DNA from: Rhodanobacteraceae bacterium
GTDB lineage: Bacteria; Pseudomonadota; Gammaproteobacteria; Xanthomonadales; Rhodanobacteraceae
DNA length: 64,000 nt
Assembly: GCA_016790075.1 (NCBI GenBank)
Contig: JAEUPP010000068.1
Coordinates: 162,659 to 226,658, forward strand
Reading direction: 5' to 3'
Every line of letters begins with the position of its first letter. The first letter of the stretch is position 1. Below, in pieces: positions 49,546-59,188 of the stretch. Under the pieces are notes generated by a model. The model had not been told where the DNA came from and made no database searches. It saw only the letters and a list, made by a program, of their open reading frames with translations. The position numbers and the translations under genes are program-made.

Positions 49546-52062
49546 ATGGGTCTTTGTATTCATTCGCGCGGACGTATAGCGCCGCTGTTGCTGGCCGGTG
49601 TTTGGGCAGGATCGGGTGTCGCGGCAGAGTTCGATGTGCCCAGTTCGGTCATGCAGGCCCTGGAATCGGCGCGGCCGGCACAGCCGCAGCCGCTGGCACC
49701 GCTGCATGGAACGCCCTGTGTGAACGGTATGGCCGCCACGTATCCGTGTTCCAACGTTGACCTGCTGTCGTTCACGCCGGTCGCGACCTTTTCGGCCACG
49801 AACACCAACAGTCTCTGGGGCTGGACCGACCCGACTACCCAGATCGAATACGCCCTGATCGGCGCCAACAACGGCCTGGCGATGTTCGAGCTGTCCGACC
49901 CTACGCATCCCAAATACCTGGGCCGGCTGCCGACACGTACCGGATCGTCCGCCTGGCGCGACGTCCGCGTCTATGCCAATCATGCCTACGTGGTCAGCGA
50001 CAACAATGGCGCGCACGGCATGCAGATATTCGATCTGACGCGGCTGCGTGGAGTCACGTCGCCGCAGACCTTCACTGAAGACGCGGTCCGTAGCGACTTC
50101 GGCCGTGGTCATACGATAAGCATCAACGAGGCGACCGGCTTTGCCTATGTCGCCGGCAGCGATACCTGTCCGGCCCCCAGCGCAAACGGCGCGCTGCGCA
50201 TTTACGACATCCGTACTCCGGTGAATCCTGTCTTCGTCGGCTGTGTGCCGACCGGAGGCTATACACACGAGAGCCAATGCTTCGTCTATCACGGGCCGGA
50301 TACACAGCACGATGGCAAGGAGATCTGCCTCAACGCCAACGGCCCGACCAAGCGTTTTGCCATTGTCGACGTGAGCAACAAGGCTGCGCCGGTGACCTTG
50401 TCGTCGCTGACCTGGACTGGGGCGAGTTATCCGCACCAGGCCTGGTTCACCGAGGATCAGCGCTACGCACTGCTCAATGACGAACTCGACGAGACCTCGT
50501 TCGGCCACAGCGCACGCACGCTCGTGTTTGATCTCGCCGACCTCGATGCGCCTGTCCTGGCCGGCCACCACGACCACGCGCTCGGCGTAATCGACCATAA
50601 CCTCTTTATTCACGGACAGTACGTCTACGAATCGAACTACGAGGCGGGTCTGCGCATTCTTCGTCTGGGCAATCTGTCGCAGGCGCAGCTCAGCGAGGCA
50701 GCCTATTTCGATACCTACCCGGCCAGCAACAACGCCGAGTTCAATGGCAACTGGAACAACTACCGGTTTCCAGCCAGCGGCAATGTGATTCTTACCGGTA
50801 TCGACGAAGGCTTTTTCGTAGTTGAGCCGCGGCTGTGCACGCCGCCGGCGGCGCCGACCGCGCTGAATGCTACAGCGTCGGGCAGCCAGCAGATCGCGTT
50901 GAGCTGGAACGGCTCGGGCAGTCCCGGCGCCATCTGGAGTGTGGAACGCGCACAGGGCGGATGTAGCGGCGCGTTTGCGACCGTGGCCGAGGGCCTGACC
51001 ACACCAACCTTTACCGATACAGGCGTATCAGGGCAGGTCGACTACGGTTATCGCGTCCTTGAGAAGACGCCAAACGGCCAGTGCACCTCCGTTGCATCGG
51101 CCTGTGTTCAGGCACAGACCACAGGGACCTGTAGCGCGGCTCCCTTGTTCGGCGGTATCAGCAGTGTCGCTGATGCCGGCACGGCGAGCTGCCGTCTTGA
51201 CCTGCAATGGACGGCAGCGAGCCCGGCCTGCGGCGGTCCGGCGCGGTATTCGGTCTATCGTGGCGACAGCGCGGGGTTCACTCCGGCGGCGGTCAACCGC
51301 ATTGCGAGCGGCGTGACAGCGCAGACTTTCGCCGACATCGGGGTTGCGGGCGGCGTCAGCCGCTATTACGTGGTGCGGGCGGTCGATGCGGCCAACGGCG
51401 CCGAGGACAGCAACAGCGTGCAGCTGTCGGGACGTGCGACGGGACCGGTGCAGGATGGCAGCTTCGTTTCGGGCGCTGAGCCGGGCGATCCGTTGTTTGA
51501 CACCTCGTCGGTGGACCCCGGGCTTTCCGTTGTCACTGCACCAGAGCATGCAGGCTGGCATACATCGGCCACGCGCAAGCGCAGCGGTGCGCAGAGTTTC
51601 TGGTCGACCAGCGCGAACAATCTTTGCGTTTCGCTGGTGAGTCAGCCGCTGCAGCTGACCGCGGCGCAGAGCGCTCAGCTATCGTTCTGGAGCGCCTGGG
51701 ACATACAGGGCGGTCGGGATGGCGGCGTTGTGGAAATTTCCACCGACAACGGCGCGAACTGGACCCGGCTTACGCCCAGCGGCGGCTATCCTGGGTCGAT
51801 CACTGGCGGCGGAACGCTTTGTGGTATCGCGACTGGTTCGGGCGCCTTCAGTGGCACGAATCAGCTGGCCACGTGGACGCGTTCGCAGATCGATCTGGCG
51901 GCGTACGCGGGGCAGGCGGTACGCCTGCGCTGGCTTTATCGCACCGATGGCGCCACCGCGGGGCAGGGCTGGTTCGTCGACGACATTGAACTCACCCATG
52001 CGCAGGTGCCGGGCATATGTACGGCTGGTGACGACCTGATCTTCAAGCACAGCTTCGAATAG
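49546..52062 (+). CDS. choice-of-anchor B family surface protein with C-terminal DDLIFKHSFE
   Basis: The protein has 838 residues from the ATG at 49546 with a signal peptide (IAPLLLAGVWAGSGVAA). Residues about 40-430 form the LVIVD-repeat region of choice-of-anchor B proteins (YALIGANNGLAMFELSDPTHPKYLGRLPT, HISINEA..VAGSDTCPAPS, THESQCFVYHGPD, ALLNDELDETSFGHSARTLVFDLADL). Two fibronectin-III-like domains follow (PPAAPTALNATASGSQQIALSWNG...), then a beta-sandwich (GGRDGGVVEISTDNGANWTRL...GQGWFVDDIEL). The name reflects differing C-terminal anchors across bacteria. Here the end is GDDLIFKHSFE, resembling the tail of the exported protein at 25517, so this may be a lineage-specific sorting tag. 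Function unknown; extracellular. Confidence 0.82.
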   Translation: MGLCIHSRGRIAPLLLAGVWAGSGVAAEFDVPSSVMQALESARPAQPQPLAPLHGTPCVNGMAATYPCSNVDLLSFTPVATFSATNTNSLWGWTDPTTQIEYALIGANNGLAMFELSDPTHPKYLGRLPTRTGSSAWRDVRVYANHAYVVSDNNGAHGMQIFDLTRLRGVTSPQTFTEDAVRSDFGRGHTISINEATGFAYVAGSDTCPAPSANGALRIYDIRTPVNPVFVGCVPTGGYTHESQCFVYHGPDTQHDGKEICLNANGPTKRFAIVDVSNKAAPVTLSSLTWTGASYPHQAWFTEDQRYALLNDELDETSFGHSARTLVFDLADLDAPVLAGHHDHALGVIDHNLFIHGQYVYESNYEAGLRILRLGNLSQAQLSEAAYFDTYPASNNAEFNGNWNNYRFPASGNVILTGIDEGFFVVEPRLCTPPAAPTALNATASGSQQIALSWNGSGSPGAIWSVERAQGGCSGAFATVAEGLTTPTFTDTGVSGQVDYGYRVLEKTPNGQCTSVASACVQAQTTGTCSAAPLFGGISSVADAGTASCRLDLQWTAASPACGGPARYSVYRGDSAGFTPAAVNRIASGVTAQTFADIGVAGGVSRYYVVRAVDAANGAEDSNSVQLSGRATGPVQDGSFVSGAEPGDPLFDTSSVDPGLSVVTAPEHAGWHTSATRKRSGAQSFWSTSANNLCVSLVSQPLQLTAAQSAQLSFWSAWDIQGGRDGGVVEISTDNGANWTRLTPSGGYPGSITGGGTLCGIATGSGAFSGTNQLATWTRSQIDLAAYAGQAVRLRWLYRTDGATAGQGWFVDDIELTHAQVPGICTAGDDLIFKHSFE

Positions 52063-52172
52063 CGCAGGTCTCCGGACCAGCGCCTGTGGCGAGCAGCGGT
52101 TGTCCCGCTGCTTGCCGGTACTTTGTGGATGGATCGCCGTCACACACCCGCGGCGCCCGCGCAGCGCGGGCC

Positions 52173-53264
52173 TTAGATCTTCCAGTACCAGCGTTTCCGG
52201 TCCAGTGGCAGCGAAACCAGCCACCAGACGCCTGTGACGGCGGCGGCCCAGGCCGCGGACGCCGCTGTGGAGCCGGCCAGCGGCGCCAGCCAGGAAGCGA
52301 ATGCATGGCGATAAAGCCAGCTGTCCGCGCCGGTTGCGGCGAGCATGCAGACCATGAGCCACGAGCCGGCATAGGCCAGGATTGCATTTCGCCCCAGCGC
52401 TCCACCCGGCAACCACAGGCCGCGGCGGTCAGCGAGCCAGTGCGCGGCGAGCAGTGCGAGGCAGGCTATGCCTCCACTCCAGAGTACGAAGGCCGGAGTC
52501 CATAGCGATTTGTTCATTGGCTGCAGCAGGTGCAGCCATGCGCCCGTGGCGATAGCAGCAACACCCGCAGCAGCGAGAACCGCCAAACGTGCGTGGCGCA
52601 GCCAATGACCGGCACGCAGGCCAAGCAGTGTCGTCATGACGGCGCCCAGCGTGCTGACTAGGCCTTCGGGGTCGAAGGCGAGGCCAGTGGCTGGGTCGTA
52701 GCGGTAGGCGAAGCGGCCAAGTACGGCGCTGTCGATCACCAGCGCCGGGTTGTGGTCGATAGCGACGCCGGTGAATGCGAGCAGCAGCGAATAGCCGATC
52801 AGTAGAGCGCCTGCCAGTACCCATTGCGCGCGCGGCTTCAGATACAGCGCAACCGGGCCGGCCACCGCGATGCAAAGGCCGATGCGCTGGAGCACGCCGG
52901 GCAGGCGCAGGTCGCGCTCGGGAATCAGCAGCGCGGCAACCAGGTGCAGCAGCAGGCCAAGAGCGAACACCCGGGCAGCACGCCACAGCACCGCGAGGCG
53001 CAGGGCGGCCGGCGAGCGCCCGAGTTCGCGCTGTGGCTCCAGCGCGAGGCTTAGCGATACACCGGCGATAAACAGGAACAGAGGAAAGATCAGGTCGGCG
53101 GGCGTGCAGCCATGCCAGGGCGCGTGTTGCAGCCAGGGATGGATGTGATTCCAGTCGCCAGCGTTGTTGACGAGCAGCATCGCCGCGACGGTGAGTCCGC
53201 GCAGGCTGTCGACCGAGGAAAAACGCGGCGTTGCTGCCGTCGCAGCGCTGGTCGCTGAAGGCAT
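52173..53264 (-). CDS. HGSNAT-like transmembrane acyltransferase
   Basis: The protein has 363 residues and about ten hydrophobic helices. The N-terminal RFSSVDSLRGLTVAAMLLVNNAGDW and the following HAPWHGCTPADLIFPLFLFIAGVSLSLAL are hallmarks of the heparan-alpha-glucosaminide N-acetyltransferase/YeiB-like family, which moves acetyl groups across membranes. PGVLQRIGLC and NAILAYAGSWLM also match. The bacterial substrate is not known but is probably a cell-surface sugar or amine. It is followed by 109 noncoding bases to the choice-of-anchor gene, which converges on it. It is preceded by a 99-base gap after rhlE on the same strand. Confidence 0.85.
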   Translation of the reverse strand: MPSATSAATAATPRFSSVDSLRGLTVAAMLLVNNAGDWNHIHPWLQHAPWHGCTPADLIFPLFLFIAGVSLSLALEPQRELGRSPAALRLAVLWRAARVFALGLLLHLVAALLIPERDLRLPGVLQRIGLCIAVAGPVALYLKPRAQWVLAGALLIGYSLLLAFTGVAIDHNPALVIDSAVLGRFAYRYDPATGLAFDPEGLVSTLGAVMTTLLGLRAGHWLRHARLAVLAAAGVAAIATGAWLHLLQPMNKSLWTPAFVLWSGGIACLALLAAHWLADRRGLWLPGGALGRNAILAYAGSWLMVCMLAATGADSWLYRHAFASWLAPLAGSTAASAAWAAAVTGVWWLVSLPLDRKRWYWKI

Positions 53265-53363
53265 GGCGAACCTCGCAGGGAAAGCGCGAGGTTCGCATAC
53301 GGATGGCAGCCGTGCTGATGATGTAACGGCATGGTTGCGGTGTTGCGCCGCAACCGTTGTTCC

Positions 53364-54713
53364 TCAGCGCGGTGTGCGCGGGCTGCGGTTCCCCGGCTGA
53401 CTGCCACGGCTGTCGGAACGGCGCCCGGCGTTCTGGCCACCATTACTGTTGCGGCGCTGGTCCTTGCCGGCGTGGTGCTTGCTGCCGCTGGGCTGGCTGC
53501 TACGTCCGCGGCGTGCCGTGCGTGCGGCTGGCTTGCCACTGCGTTGTGCATCGGAGCCGGCGCGCAGCGGCTGTTTCGGCTCAAAACCTGGCAGCACGGC
53601 GATCTCGATATCCCGCTTGAGCAGGCGCTGGATATCGTTGAGCAGGCCCTGCTCTTCGCGGCAGACCAGCGACAGCGCGAGGCCGTCGCAGCCGGCGCGG
53701 CCGGTGCGGCCTATGCGATGCACGTAGTCGGCGGCAACCATGGGCAGGTCGTGATTGATGACGACCGGCAGCTGATCGATATCAAGGCCGCGTGCCGCGA
53801 TATCCGTCGCAACGAGTACATGGATGCGGCCTTCCTTGAAGTCCTTGAGCGCGCGCTGGCGCGCGTTCTGGCTCTTGTTGCCGTGGATCGCATCGGCCTT
53901 GAAGCCGGCCTGGCAAAGCTGGCGCGCAAGACGGTCAGAGCCATGCTTGGTGCGGCCGAATACCAGGGTCTGACGGCGGCTGTCCTGGGCCAGCAGCTCG
54001 ATCAGCAGATCCTTCTTGCGTTCGGCATCGACCGAATAGACCCGGTGCTGCACGGTTGCTGCAACGCTGTTCTGCTGCGCGATCTGGATCTGGGCCGGAT
54101 CATTCAGCAGCTCGGTAGCGAGCGTGCGGATGTCGTCGGCATAGGTGGCCGAAAACATCAGGTTCTGCCGCTGGCGCGGCAGTTGGCCGAGAATCTTCTT
54201 GAGGGCTGGCAGGAAGCCCATGTCCAGCATGCGGTCGGCTTCATCGAGCACCAGGATTTCGACATCGCGCAGGCTCAGCGTGCGCTGGTCGAGATGGTCG
54301 ATCAGGCGGCCCGGCGTGGCTACCAGCAGATCCATGCCGCGCCGTAGCGCCTGCACCTGGCCGCCCATGCCGACGCCGCCGAAGATGGTCGTGGAATTGA
54401 AGCGGATGTTCTTGCCATAGGCGCGGATGCTGTCGTGCACCTGTACCGCAAGTTCCCGCGTAGGGGTCAGCACCAGAGCGCGGACCTTGCGTGGCTGTCC
54501 GCTCTGCAGCGCGCCATTGGGATAGAGGCGTTCCAGCAGCGGCAGGGCGAACGCAGCGGTCTTGCCGGTGCCGGTCTGTGCGCCGGCAAGCAGGTCGCGA
54601 CCGGCAAGGATCAGCGGAATCGCTTCTGCCTGAATCGGCGTCGGTGTGTCATAGCCGAGTTCATTCAGCGCACACAGCAGGGCGGGCGAAAGCCCGAGTT
54701 GATCGAAAGCCAT
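53364..54713 (-). CDS. rhlE: DEAD-box ATP-dependent RNA helicase RhlE
   Basis: The protein has 449 residues from the ATG at 54713 (MAFDQLGLSPALLCALNELGY), with TTAGGAGT upstream; longer frames are unsupported. Helicase motifs: Q (GYDTPTPIQAEAI), I (AQTGTGKT), Ia (PTRELAVQV), II (VLDEADRMLDMGF), III (SATY), V (TDIAARGLDID) and VI (HRIGRTGRAG). The DRMLDMGFLPALKKIL context and the basic Ser/Gly/Arg/Asn-rich tail after residue 370 are typical of RhlE. It acts in ribosome assembly and RNA turnover, often cold-induced. The low-complexity tail probably binds RNA. Confidence 0.9.
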   Translation of the reverse strand: MAFDQLGLSPALLCALNELGYDTPTPIQAEAIPLILAGRDLLAGAQTGTGKTAAFALPLLERLYPNGALQSGQPRKVRALVLTPTRELAVQVHDSIRAYGKNIRFNSTTIFGGVGMGGQVQALRRGMDLLVATPGRLIDHLDQRTLSLRDVEILVLDEADRMLDMGFLPALKKILGQLPRQRQNLMFSATYADDIRTLATELLNDPAQIQIAQQNSVAATVQHRVYSVDAERKKDLLIELLAQDSRRQTLVFGRTKHGSDRLARQLCQAGFKADAIHGNKSQNARQRALKDFKEGRIHVLVATDIAARGLDIDQLPVVINHDLPMVAADYVHRIGRTGRAGCDGLALSLVCREEQGLLNDIQRLLKRDIEIAVLPGFEPKQPLRAGSDAQRSGKPAARTARRGRSSQPSGSKHHAGKDQRRNSNGGQNAGRRSDSRGSQPGNRSPRTPR

Positions 54714-55187
54714 GGGATTACTCCTAAGTTGAAACCCATAGCGTTCCCAAGGCCATCCAGGGCCATACATCCGCGCTGCAGGTAATGATGGTGCGGCCGC
54801 AAGGCGCAATGCCGGGCCGTGTCGTCGTGGAAAACCGGTGGAGGGAGAAAGCTGCAGACGTGGCGGGCGCGGAGATTGCGCCGGCTGCGTCACGTCAGAA
54901 ATCCGGAAAGGGAGGCCGGACAGTCCGCACGAAAACTCAGCGACTATACGGGAAAGTGCGCCGTGATGCGAGCAGCGGACACGACAGGCGTGCTGCGAAT
55001 TGTGTTTTGGGTCCTCGGTGTCTGGCGTGATCGCCAACAACCGGTGGCTGAGCCCTGGGCGATATGGCGCAGCGCCGCGGTATTGCCGGACGGTAATAAC
55101 CCGCTATTACATGACCAAGACCCATGACAACCATCTGCTAGGCTATGCGCCCTTCGCGCCCGGCCCGCTATACGATCCGAGGAAATC
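54714..55187. other. divergent promoter region of rhlE and hisS
   Basis: These 474 bases between the two divergent start sites contain no supported gene. A candidate hisS promoter is TTGCCG (55084-55089), 16 bases, then TATTAC (55106-55111); this is a weak match. The hisS ATG at 55188 is preceded by GAGGAA. The length leaves room for an rhlE 5' leader, which in cold-induced helicase genes is often regulatory, but I see no specific element. Confidence 0.4.
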
Positions 55188-56561
55188 ATGGCATTGACCG
55201 CCGCCCGCACGCCGCCCGGCGTGCTTGAACTGCTGCCGCTGGACCAGATCGCGTTCCAGGACATGCTCGACACGATACGCCGCAGCTTCGAGCGCTTCGG
55301 CTTCCTGCCGGTGGAAACACCGGTCATGGAATTGACCGATGTGCTGTTGACCAAGGAAGGCGGTGAGACCGAACGGCAGGTGTATTTCGTGCAGTCCACC
55401 GGCAATCTCGGCAAGGAAGGCACGCCGGAAATGGCCTTGCGTTTCGACCTGACCGTGCCGTTGGCGCGTTATGTCGCCGAACACGAACACCAGCTCAACT
55501 TCCCGTTCCGCCGCTACCAGATGCAGCGCGTCTACCGTGGCGAGCGTCAGCAGCGTGGCCGCTTCCGCGAGTTCTATCAGTGCGACATCGACGTCATCGG
55601 CAAGGATGCCTTGTCGATACGTTATGACGCCGAGCTGCCGGCGGTGATCTACCAGGTGTTCCGCGATCTCAAGATCGGTCCGTTCACGATCCAGCTCAAC
55701 AATCGCAAGCTGCTGCGCGGATTCTTCGAGAATCTTGGTCAATCCGATGCGCAGCGTCAGGCGCTGATCCTGCGGGAGATAGACAAGCTCGACAAGGTTG
55801 GCAGCGACAAGGTCGCTGACACCTTGCGCGGCGGCGATTTCTGCCTCTCGGATACGGATGTCACGAAGCTGCTCGACTTCGTGCAGACGCGCTCCAGCAG
55901 TCATGCGGATGCGATGGAAAAACTTGCGGCACTGGGCACAGGCAGCGTTACGTTCAACGAAGGTATCGCCGAGCTGCGCGAAGTGCTGGAGCTGATTCGT
56001 GCGCTCGGCGTGCCTGAGGCGTACTACGCGCTGAACCTGTCCATTGCCCGCGGTCTGGACTACTACACCGGCACGGTCTACGAAACGCATCTGCTGGAGC
56101 ATCCGCAGATCGGGTCCATCTGCTCGGGTGGCCGCTACGAAAACCTTGCCGGCCACTACACCAAGTCGCATCTGCCCGGCGTCGGCATCTCGATCGGTGC
56201 GACGCGCCTGTACTGGCAACTGCGCGAGGCAGGCCTGATCGGCACTGGTACCAGCACGGTGCAGGTGCTGGTCACGCAGATGGACGAGGCGGAGCTGCCG
56301 CGTTATCTCGCTATCGCCAACGAGCTGCGCCAGGCCGGCATCAATACCGAGGTCGTGCTCGAAGGCGGCAAGCTCGCCAGGCAGTTCAAGTACGCCGAGA
56401 AGGCCGGTATTGCGTTCGCCGTCGTCTGCGGCAGCGACGAAATCGCCAGGGACGCGGTAGTCATCAAGGATCTGCGTCGCCGCGAGCAGTTTGAAGTCGC
56501 ACGCGCTGAAATGGTCAAGGCACTACGTGTCGAGATCGAACAAGCGCAGGCCATGGGGTAA
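55188..56561 (+). CDS. hisS: histidyl-tRNA synthetase
   Basis: This 457-residue class II synthetase has motif 1 region [15 protein letters not shown] and motif 2 [34 protein letters not shown]. The histidine-specific [24 protein letters not shown] and motif 3 [13 protein letters not shown] follow. The C-terminal anticodon-binding domain is [26 protein letters not shown]. It charges tRNA-His. The longer HisRS insert domain and overall form suggest the variant found in several proteobacterial groups; whether a second hisS exists elsewhere cannot be seen. Only seven bases separate its stop from the following ammonia-lyase gene, so the two are co-expressed. Confidence 0.93.
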   Translation: MALTAARTPPGVLELLPLDQIAFQDMLDTIRRSFERFGFLPVETPVMELTDVLLTKEGGETERQVYFVQSTGNLGKEGTPEMALRFDLTVPLARYVAEHEHQLNFPFRRYQMQRVYRGERQQRGRFREFYQCDIDVIGKDALSIRYDAELPAVIYQVFRDLKIGPFTIQLNNRKLLRGFFENLGQSDAQRQALILREIDKLDKVGSDKVADTLRGGDFCLSDTDVTKLLDFVQTRSSSHADAMEKLAALGTGSVTFNEGIAELREVLELIRALGVPEAYYALNLSIARGLDYYTGTVYETHLLEHPQIGSICSGGRYENLAGHYTKSHLPGVGISIGATRLYWQLREAGLIGTGTSTVQVLVTQMDEAELPRYLAIANELRQAGINTEVVLEGGKLARQFKYAEKAGIAFAVVCGSDEIARDAVVIKDLRRREQFEVARAEMVKALRVEIEQAQAMG

Positions 56562-56568
56562 CACCGAC

Positions 56569-58464
56569 ATGAATGATCCGTCCATTACGTTGAACGGCGC
56601 GTCGCTGACGCGTGCGCAGGTGGCTGCCATCGCCTATGACGGCTGCGGCATAGTGCTCGATTCGGCTCAGCTCGCGCGCGTGCAGCAGACGGCGGATTTC
56701 CTCGCCGACAAGGTCAGCTGCGGCGAGCCGATCTACGGCGTCACCACTGGTTTCGGCAGCAACGCGGACAAGCTGCTCGGCGCGCATCGCGCGCGCGACG
56801 AACTGCCCGGCGGCAATCCGGAGCGGCCCCAGGGCACGCTGATGGAGGAACTGCAGTACAACCTCGTCGTTACGCATGCGGTTTGCGTCGGTGAGCCGTT
56901 CGCGCCACCGGTAGTGCGTGCCATGCTGGCGATCCGCGTGAACACGCTGATGCGCGGTCATTCGGGCATACGCGCCTCGACCCTGCAGGCGCTGGCGGAA
57001 TTGCTCAATCGCAACGTGATTCCGGTCATTCCGCAAAAAGGTTCCGTTGGCGCCAGCGGCGATCTCGCCCCTTTGTCGCATCTGGCCATTGTCTTGCTCG
57101 GCGGTGGCGAGGCCTTCCTGCACGGCGAGCGCATGCCGGGAGCACAGGCCCTGGAGCGTGCCGGCCTGGCGCCGCTGCGCCTGTCGTTCAAGGAAGGCCT
57201 GGCGCTGAACAACGGCACTACGCAGATGCTGGCGACGGCGGCACTGGCGCTGGCACGCATGGAGCAACTGATCGCAACGGCCGACCTGGCGGCGGCCATG
57301 ACGCTGGATGCCTTCGCCGGCCGTACCGGCGCGCTGAAGCCGGAAGTGCATGCCCTGCGCCCGCATCCGGGCCAGGTGCAGTCGGCGGCGAACCTGCGCG
57401 AATTGTTGCGCGGCTCGACCTTGGCCGATATCGCCTATCACCTGGTACCACGCTTCCGCCCCTGGCTGGCCAGCTCATGGTCGCAGGCGCAGGACCAGGC
57501 CGCGCGTTTTGACCTGAGCTGGGACTATGTCCCGCCGGCGCAGCGCCACGGCAAGGAGTCGTTCTATGCGCGTTTCCTGCCGTTCAAGGGCGGCAAGAAG
57601 CATCAGCCGCAGGACGCCTATTGCCTGCGCTGTGCGCCACAGGTTCATGGTGCCGTGCGTGATGCCTGGAACCAGGCCTGCCGCGTCATCGATATCGAAC
57701 TCAATGCTGTCACCGACAATCCGCTGATTTTTCCGCAAATGGAAAATGCAGCGGTAATCGAGGACCAGGTCGTTTCCGCCGGCCACTTCCACGGTATGCC
57801 GCTGGCGCTGGCGATGAGTTATCTCAAGGCGGCCATTCCGGTGCTGGCATCCATTTCGGAGCGGCGCCTGAACAAGCTGGTCGATCCGGCGAATAACGAC
57901 GGGTTGCCGGCGTTTCTGATCGGCAACGAAGACGCGACTGACTCGGGCTTCATGATCGTGCAGTACACCGCGGCCGCGCTGGTCAACGATCTGGCGACGC
58001 GGGCGCATCCGGCCAGTGTGTATTCGATTCCGACTAGCGCAAACGCCGAGGACCATGTGTCCATGGGCGCAAACGAAGCACGCCACGTGCTCGATATGCT
58101 CGATGATCTGTCGGATGTGCTGGCGCTGGAAATTTATACGGCGGCGCAAGCGCTGGAATATCGCCAGGACATGCTCAACGCGGCGCGGCGCCTTGCCGAT
58201 CGTGGCGACCGCGGTGCGGTGGCGGCCAAGATCAGTGGCGCGCCGGCGCCTGACCACCCCGACTATGCCCAGTTTCAGCGCGAGGTTGATGCACTGATGC
58301 AGGCGCTGAGCCAGGCTGGTGAGTTCCGTGCCGGCGACGCCGTGCGCACCGCGTTTGCCCGTGTGCGCGAGGTGGTCGGCTTCATGCAGCGTGACCGCCC
58401 CATGGATGCGGAAGTGCAGCGCATCTGCGCGCTCGTGCGTAGCGGCGCACTCCTGCGCGGCTGA
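56569..58464 (+). CDS. MIO-type aromatic amino acid/histidine ammonia-lyase with insertion
   Basis: The protein has 631 residues from the ATG at 56569, against about 510 for histidine ammonia-lyase (HAL). The MIO triad Ala162-Ser163-Gly164 is in KGSVGASGDLAPLSHLA. Active-site features include YGVTTGFG (Tyr56), THAVCVGEP (His103 at the HAL histidine), ALNNGTT, RPHPGQ, CLRCAPQVHG and PTSANAEDHVSMG. Differences from HAL: about 50 extra residues at 285-348, a long C-terminal tail, SAGHFHG in place of SGGNFHG, and Asp474 where HAL has the catalytic Glu414. Deamination of histidine is the default guess; a tyrosine/other lyase or aminomutase remains possible. It follows hisS by seven bases, and no other hut gene is present. 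Confidence 0.82.
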   Translation: MNDPSITLNGASLTRAQVAAIAYDGCGIVLDSAQLARVQQTADFLADKVSCGEPIYGVTTGFGSNADKLLGAHRARDELPGGNPERPQGTLMEELQYNLVVTHAVCVGEPFAPPVVRAMLAIRVNTLMRGHSGIRASTLQALAELLNRNVIPVIPQKGSVGASGDLAPLSHLAIVLLGGGEAFLHGERMPGAQALERAGLAPLRLSFKEGLALNNGTTQMLATAALALARMEQLIATADLAAAMTLDAFAGRTGALKPEVHALRPHPGQVQSAANLRELLRGSTLADIAYHLVPRFRPWLASSWSQAQDQAARFDLSWDYVPPAQRHGKESFYARFLPFKGGKKHQPQDAYCLRCAPQVHGAVRDAWNQACRVIDIELNAVTDNPLIFPQMENAAVIEDQVVSAGHFHGMPLALAMSYLKAAIPVLASISERRLNKLVDPANNDGLPAFLIGNEDATDSGFMIVQYTAAALVNDLATRAHPASVYSIPTSANAEDHVSMGANEARHVLDMLDDLSDVLALEIYTAAQALEYRQDMLNAARRLADRGDRGAVAAKISGAPAPDHPDYAQFQREVDALMQALSQAGEFRAGDAVRTAFARVREVVGFMQRDRPMDAEVQRICALVRSGALLRG

Positions 58465-58472
58465 TGATGTGG

Positions 58473-58491
58473 CCAGCGAAGGGTTCGCTGG
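58473..58491 (+). terminator. 8-bp stem hairpin after ammonia-lyase gene
   Basis: CCAGCGAA (58473-58480) and TTCGCTGG (58484-58491) form a perfect stem with a GGG loop, nine bases after the stop codon. There is no T-run, so it is a likely but weak or Rho-assisted terminator of the hisS operon. Confidence 0.55.
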
Positions 58492-59188
58492 GGCAGTCGA
58501 GTCACCGGACGCGAACACGGGTTAGGCAGGGTCGGGTCCCGGAGGGCAGGGAATGCCTTGGTCATGACCTGCCCGTCGAATTTGCCCACTCCGCGTAAAC
58601 CGGACTGCTGTTCCGCGGCGGCGGAGTTGCCGCGAAATCCGCTCCGGAAAATTGTTTCTCCATTTTACGTGTTGTTTATTTTTGACTTTCACTGTTCAGC
58701 AGCAGTGGCCAGCGACTCGCAAGCCAGCGTCTGGCATGACGACGAAGACTGGTGGCAGCGACACGGGCTGTACGGCAGGCCCGAGTTCCATGCCGCCGAC
58801 GGAGGTCAGCTGCATTGCGATGGGTTTTACGCAATGCCACGAAAGTCGGCTGCCTTAACGGCTTTTTGCATGCGCCGGTGAAACCGCTGGTTAGGATTGA
58901 CCCTGCCTCGAAACGGGCAGGAGCGTCCTGGTACGGCGGCATTCAGCACCTTTGCGCGCGCGTCTCAATTGCTGCGCCACGCGGACGCTACTGTGGCTGC
59001 CGGCGCCAGCTTTGGCCTGCGAGGGAACTCCCTGAATTCGGGTTGTTTGCTCCGCGTGAGGCAGAAGCGGCGAGCTCGTGATGCAAGACGATCAGACGGG
59101 TTACACCGGCTGATAGCAGCAATACCGGGAGGCGTAGCCACAGCCAGCTGCGCCGGCTTTTCTTGAAGGTTCATTACAGGGGTTGTTG
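58492..59188. other. long intergenic region upstream of SpvB/RHS gene
   Basis: Almost 700 bases hold no supported gene. An unusually AT-rich patch for this genome (about 58643-58692, ATTGTTTCTCCATTTTACGT and onward) is the best promoter candidate, or marks foreign DNA next to the giant exported protein gene. The last bases carry AGGGG (59178-59182), six bases before the ATG at 59189. Short frames on both strands look like noise. Confidence 0.4.

Noticed and set aside
58558-58881. 107-codon frame upstream of the SpvB/RHS gene
   Set aside because: No ribosome site or recognisable sequence; several overlapping frames are equally open.
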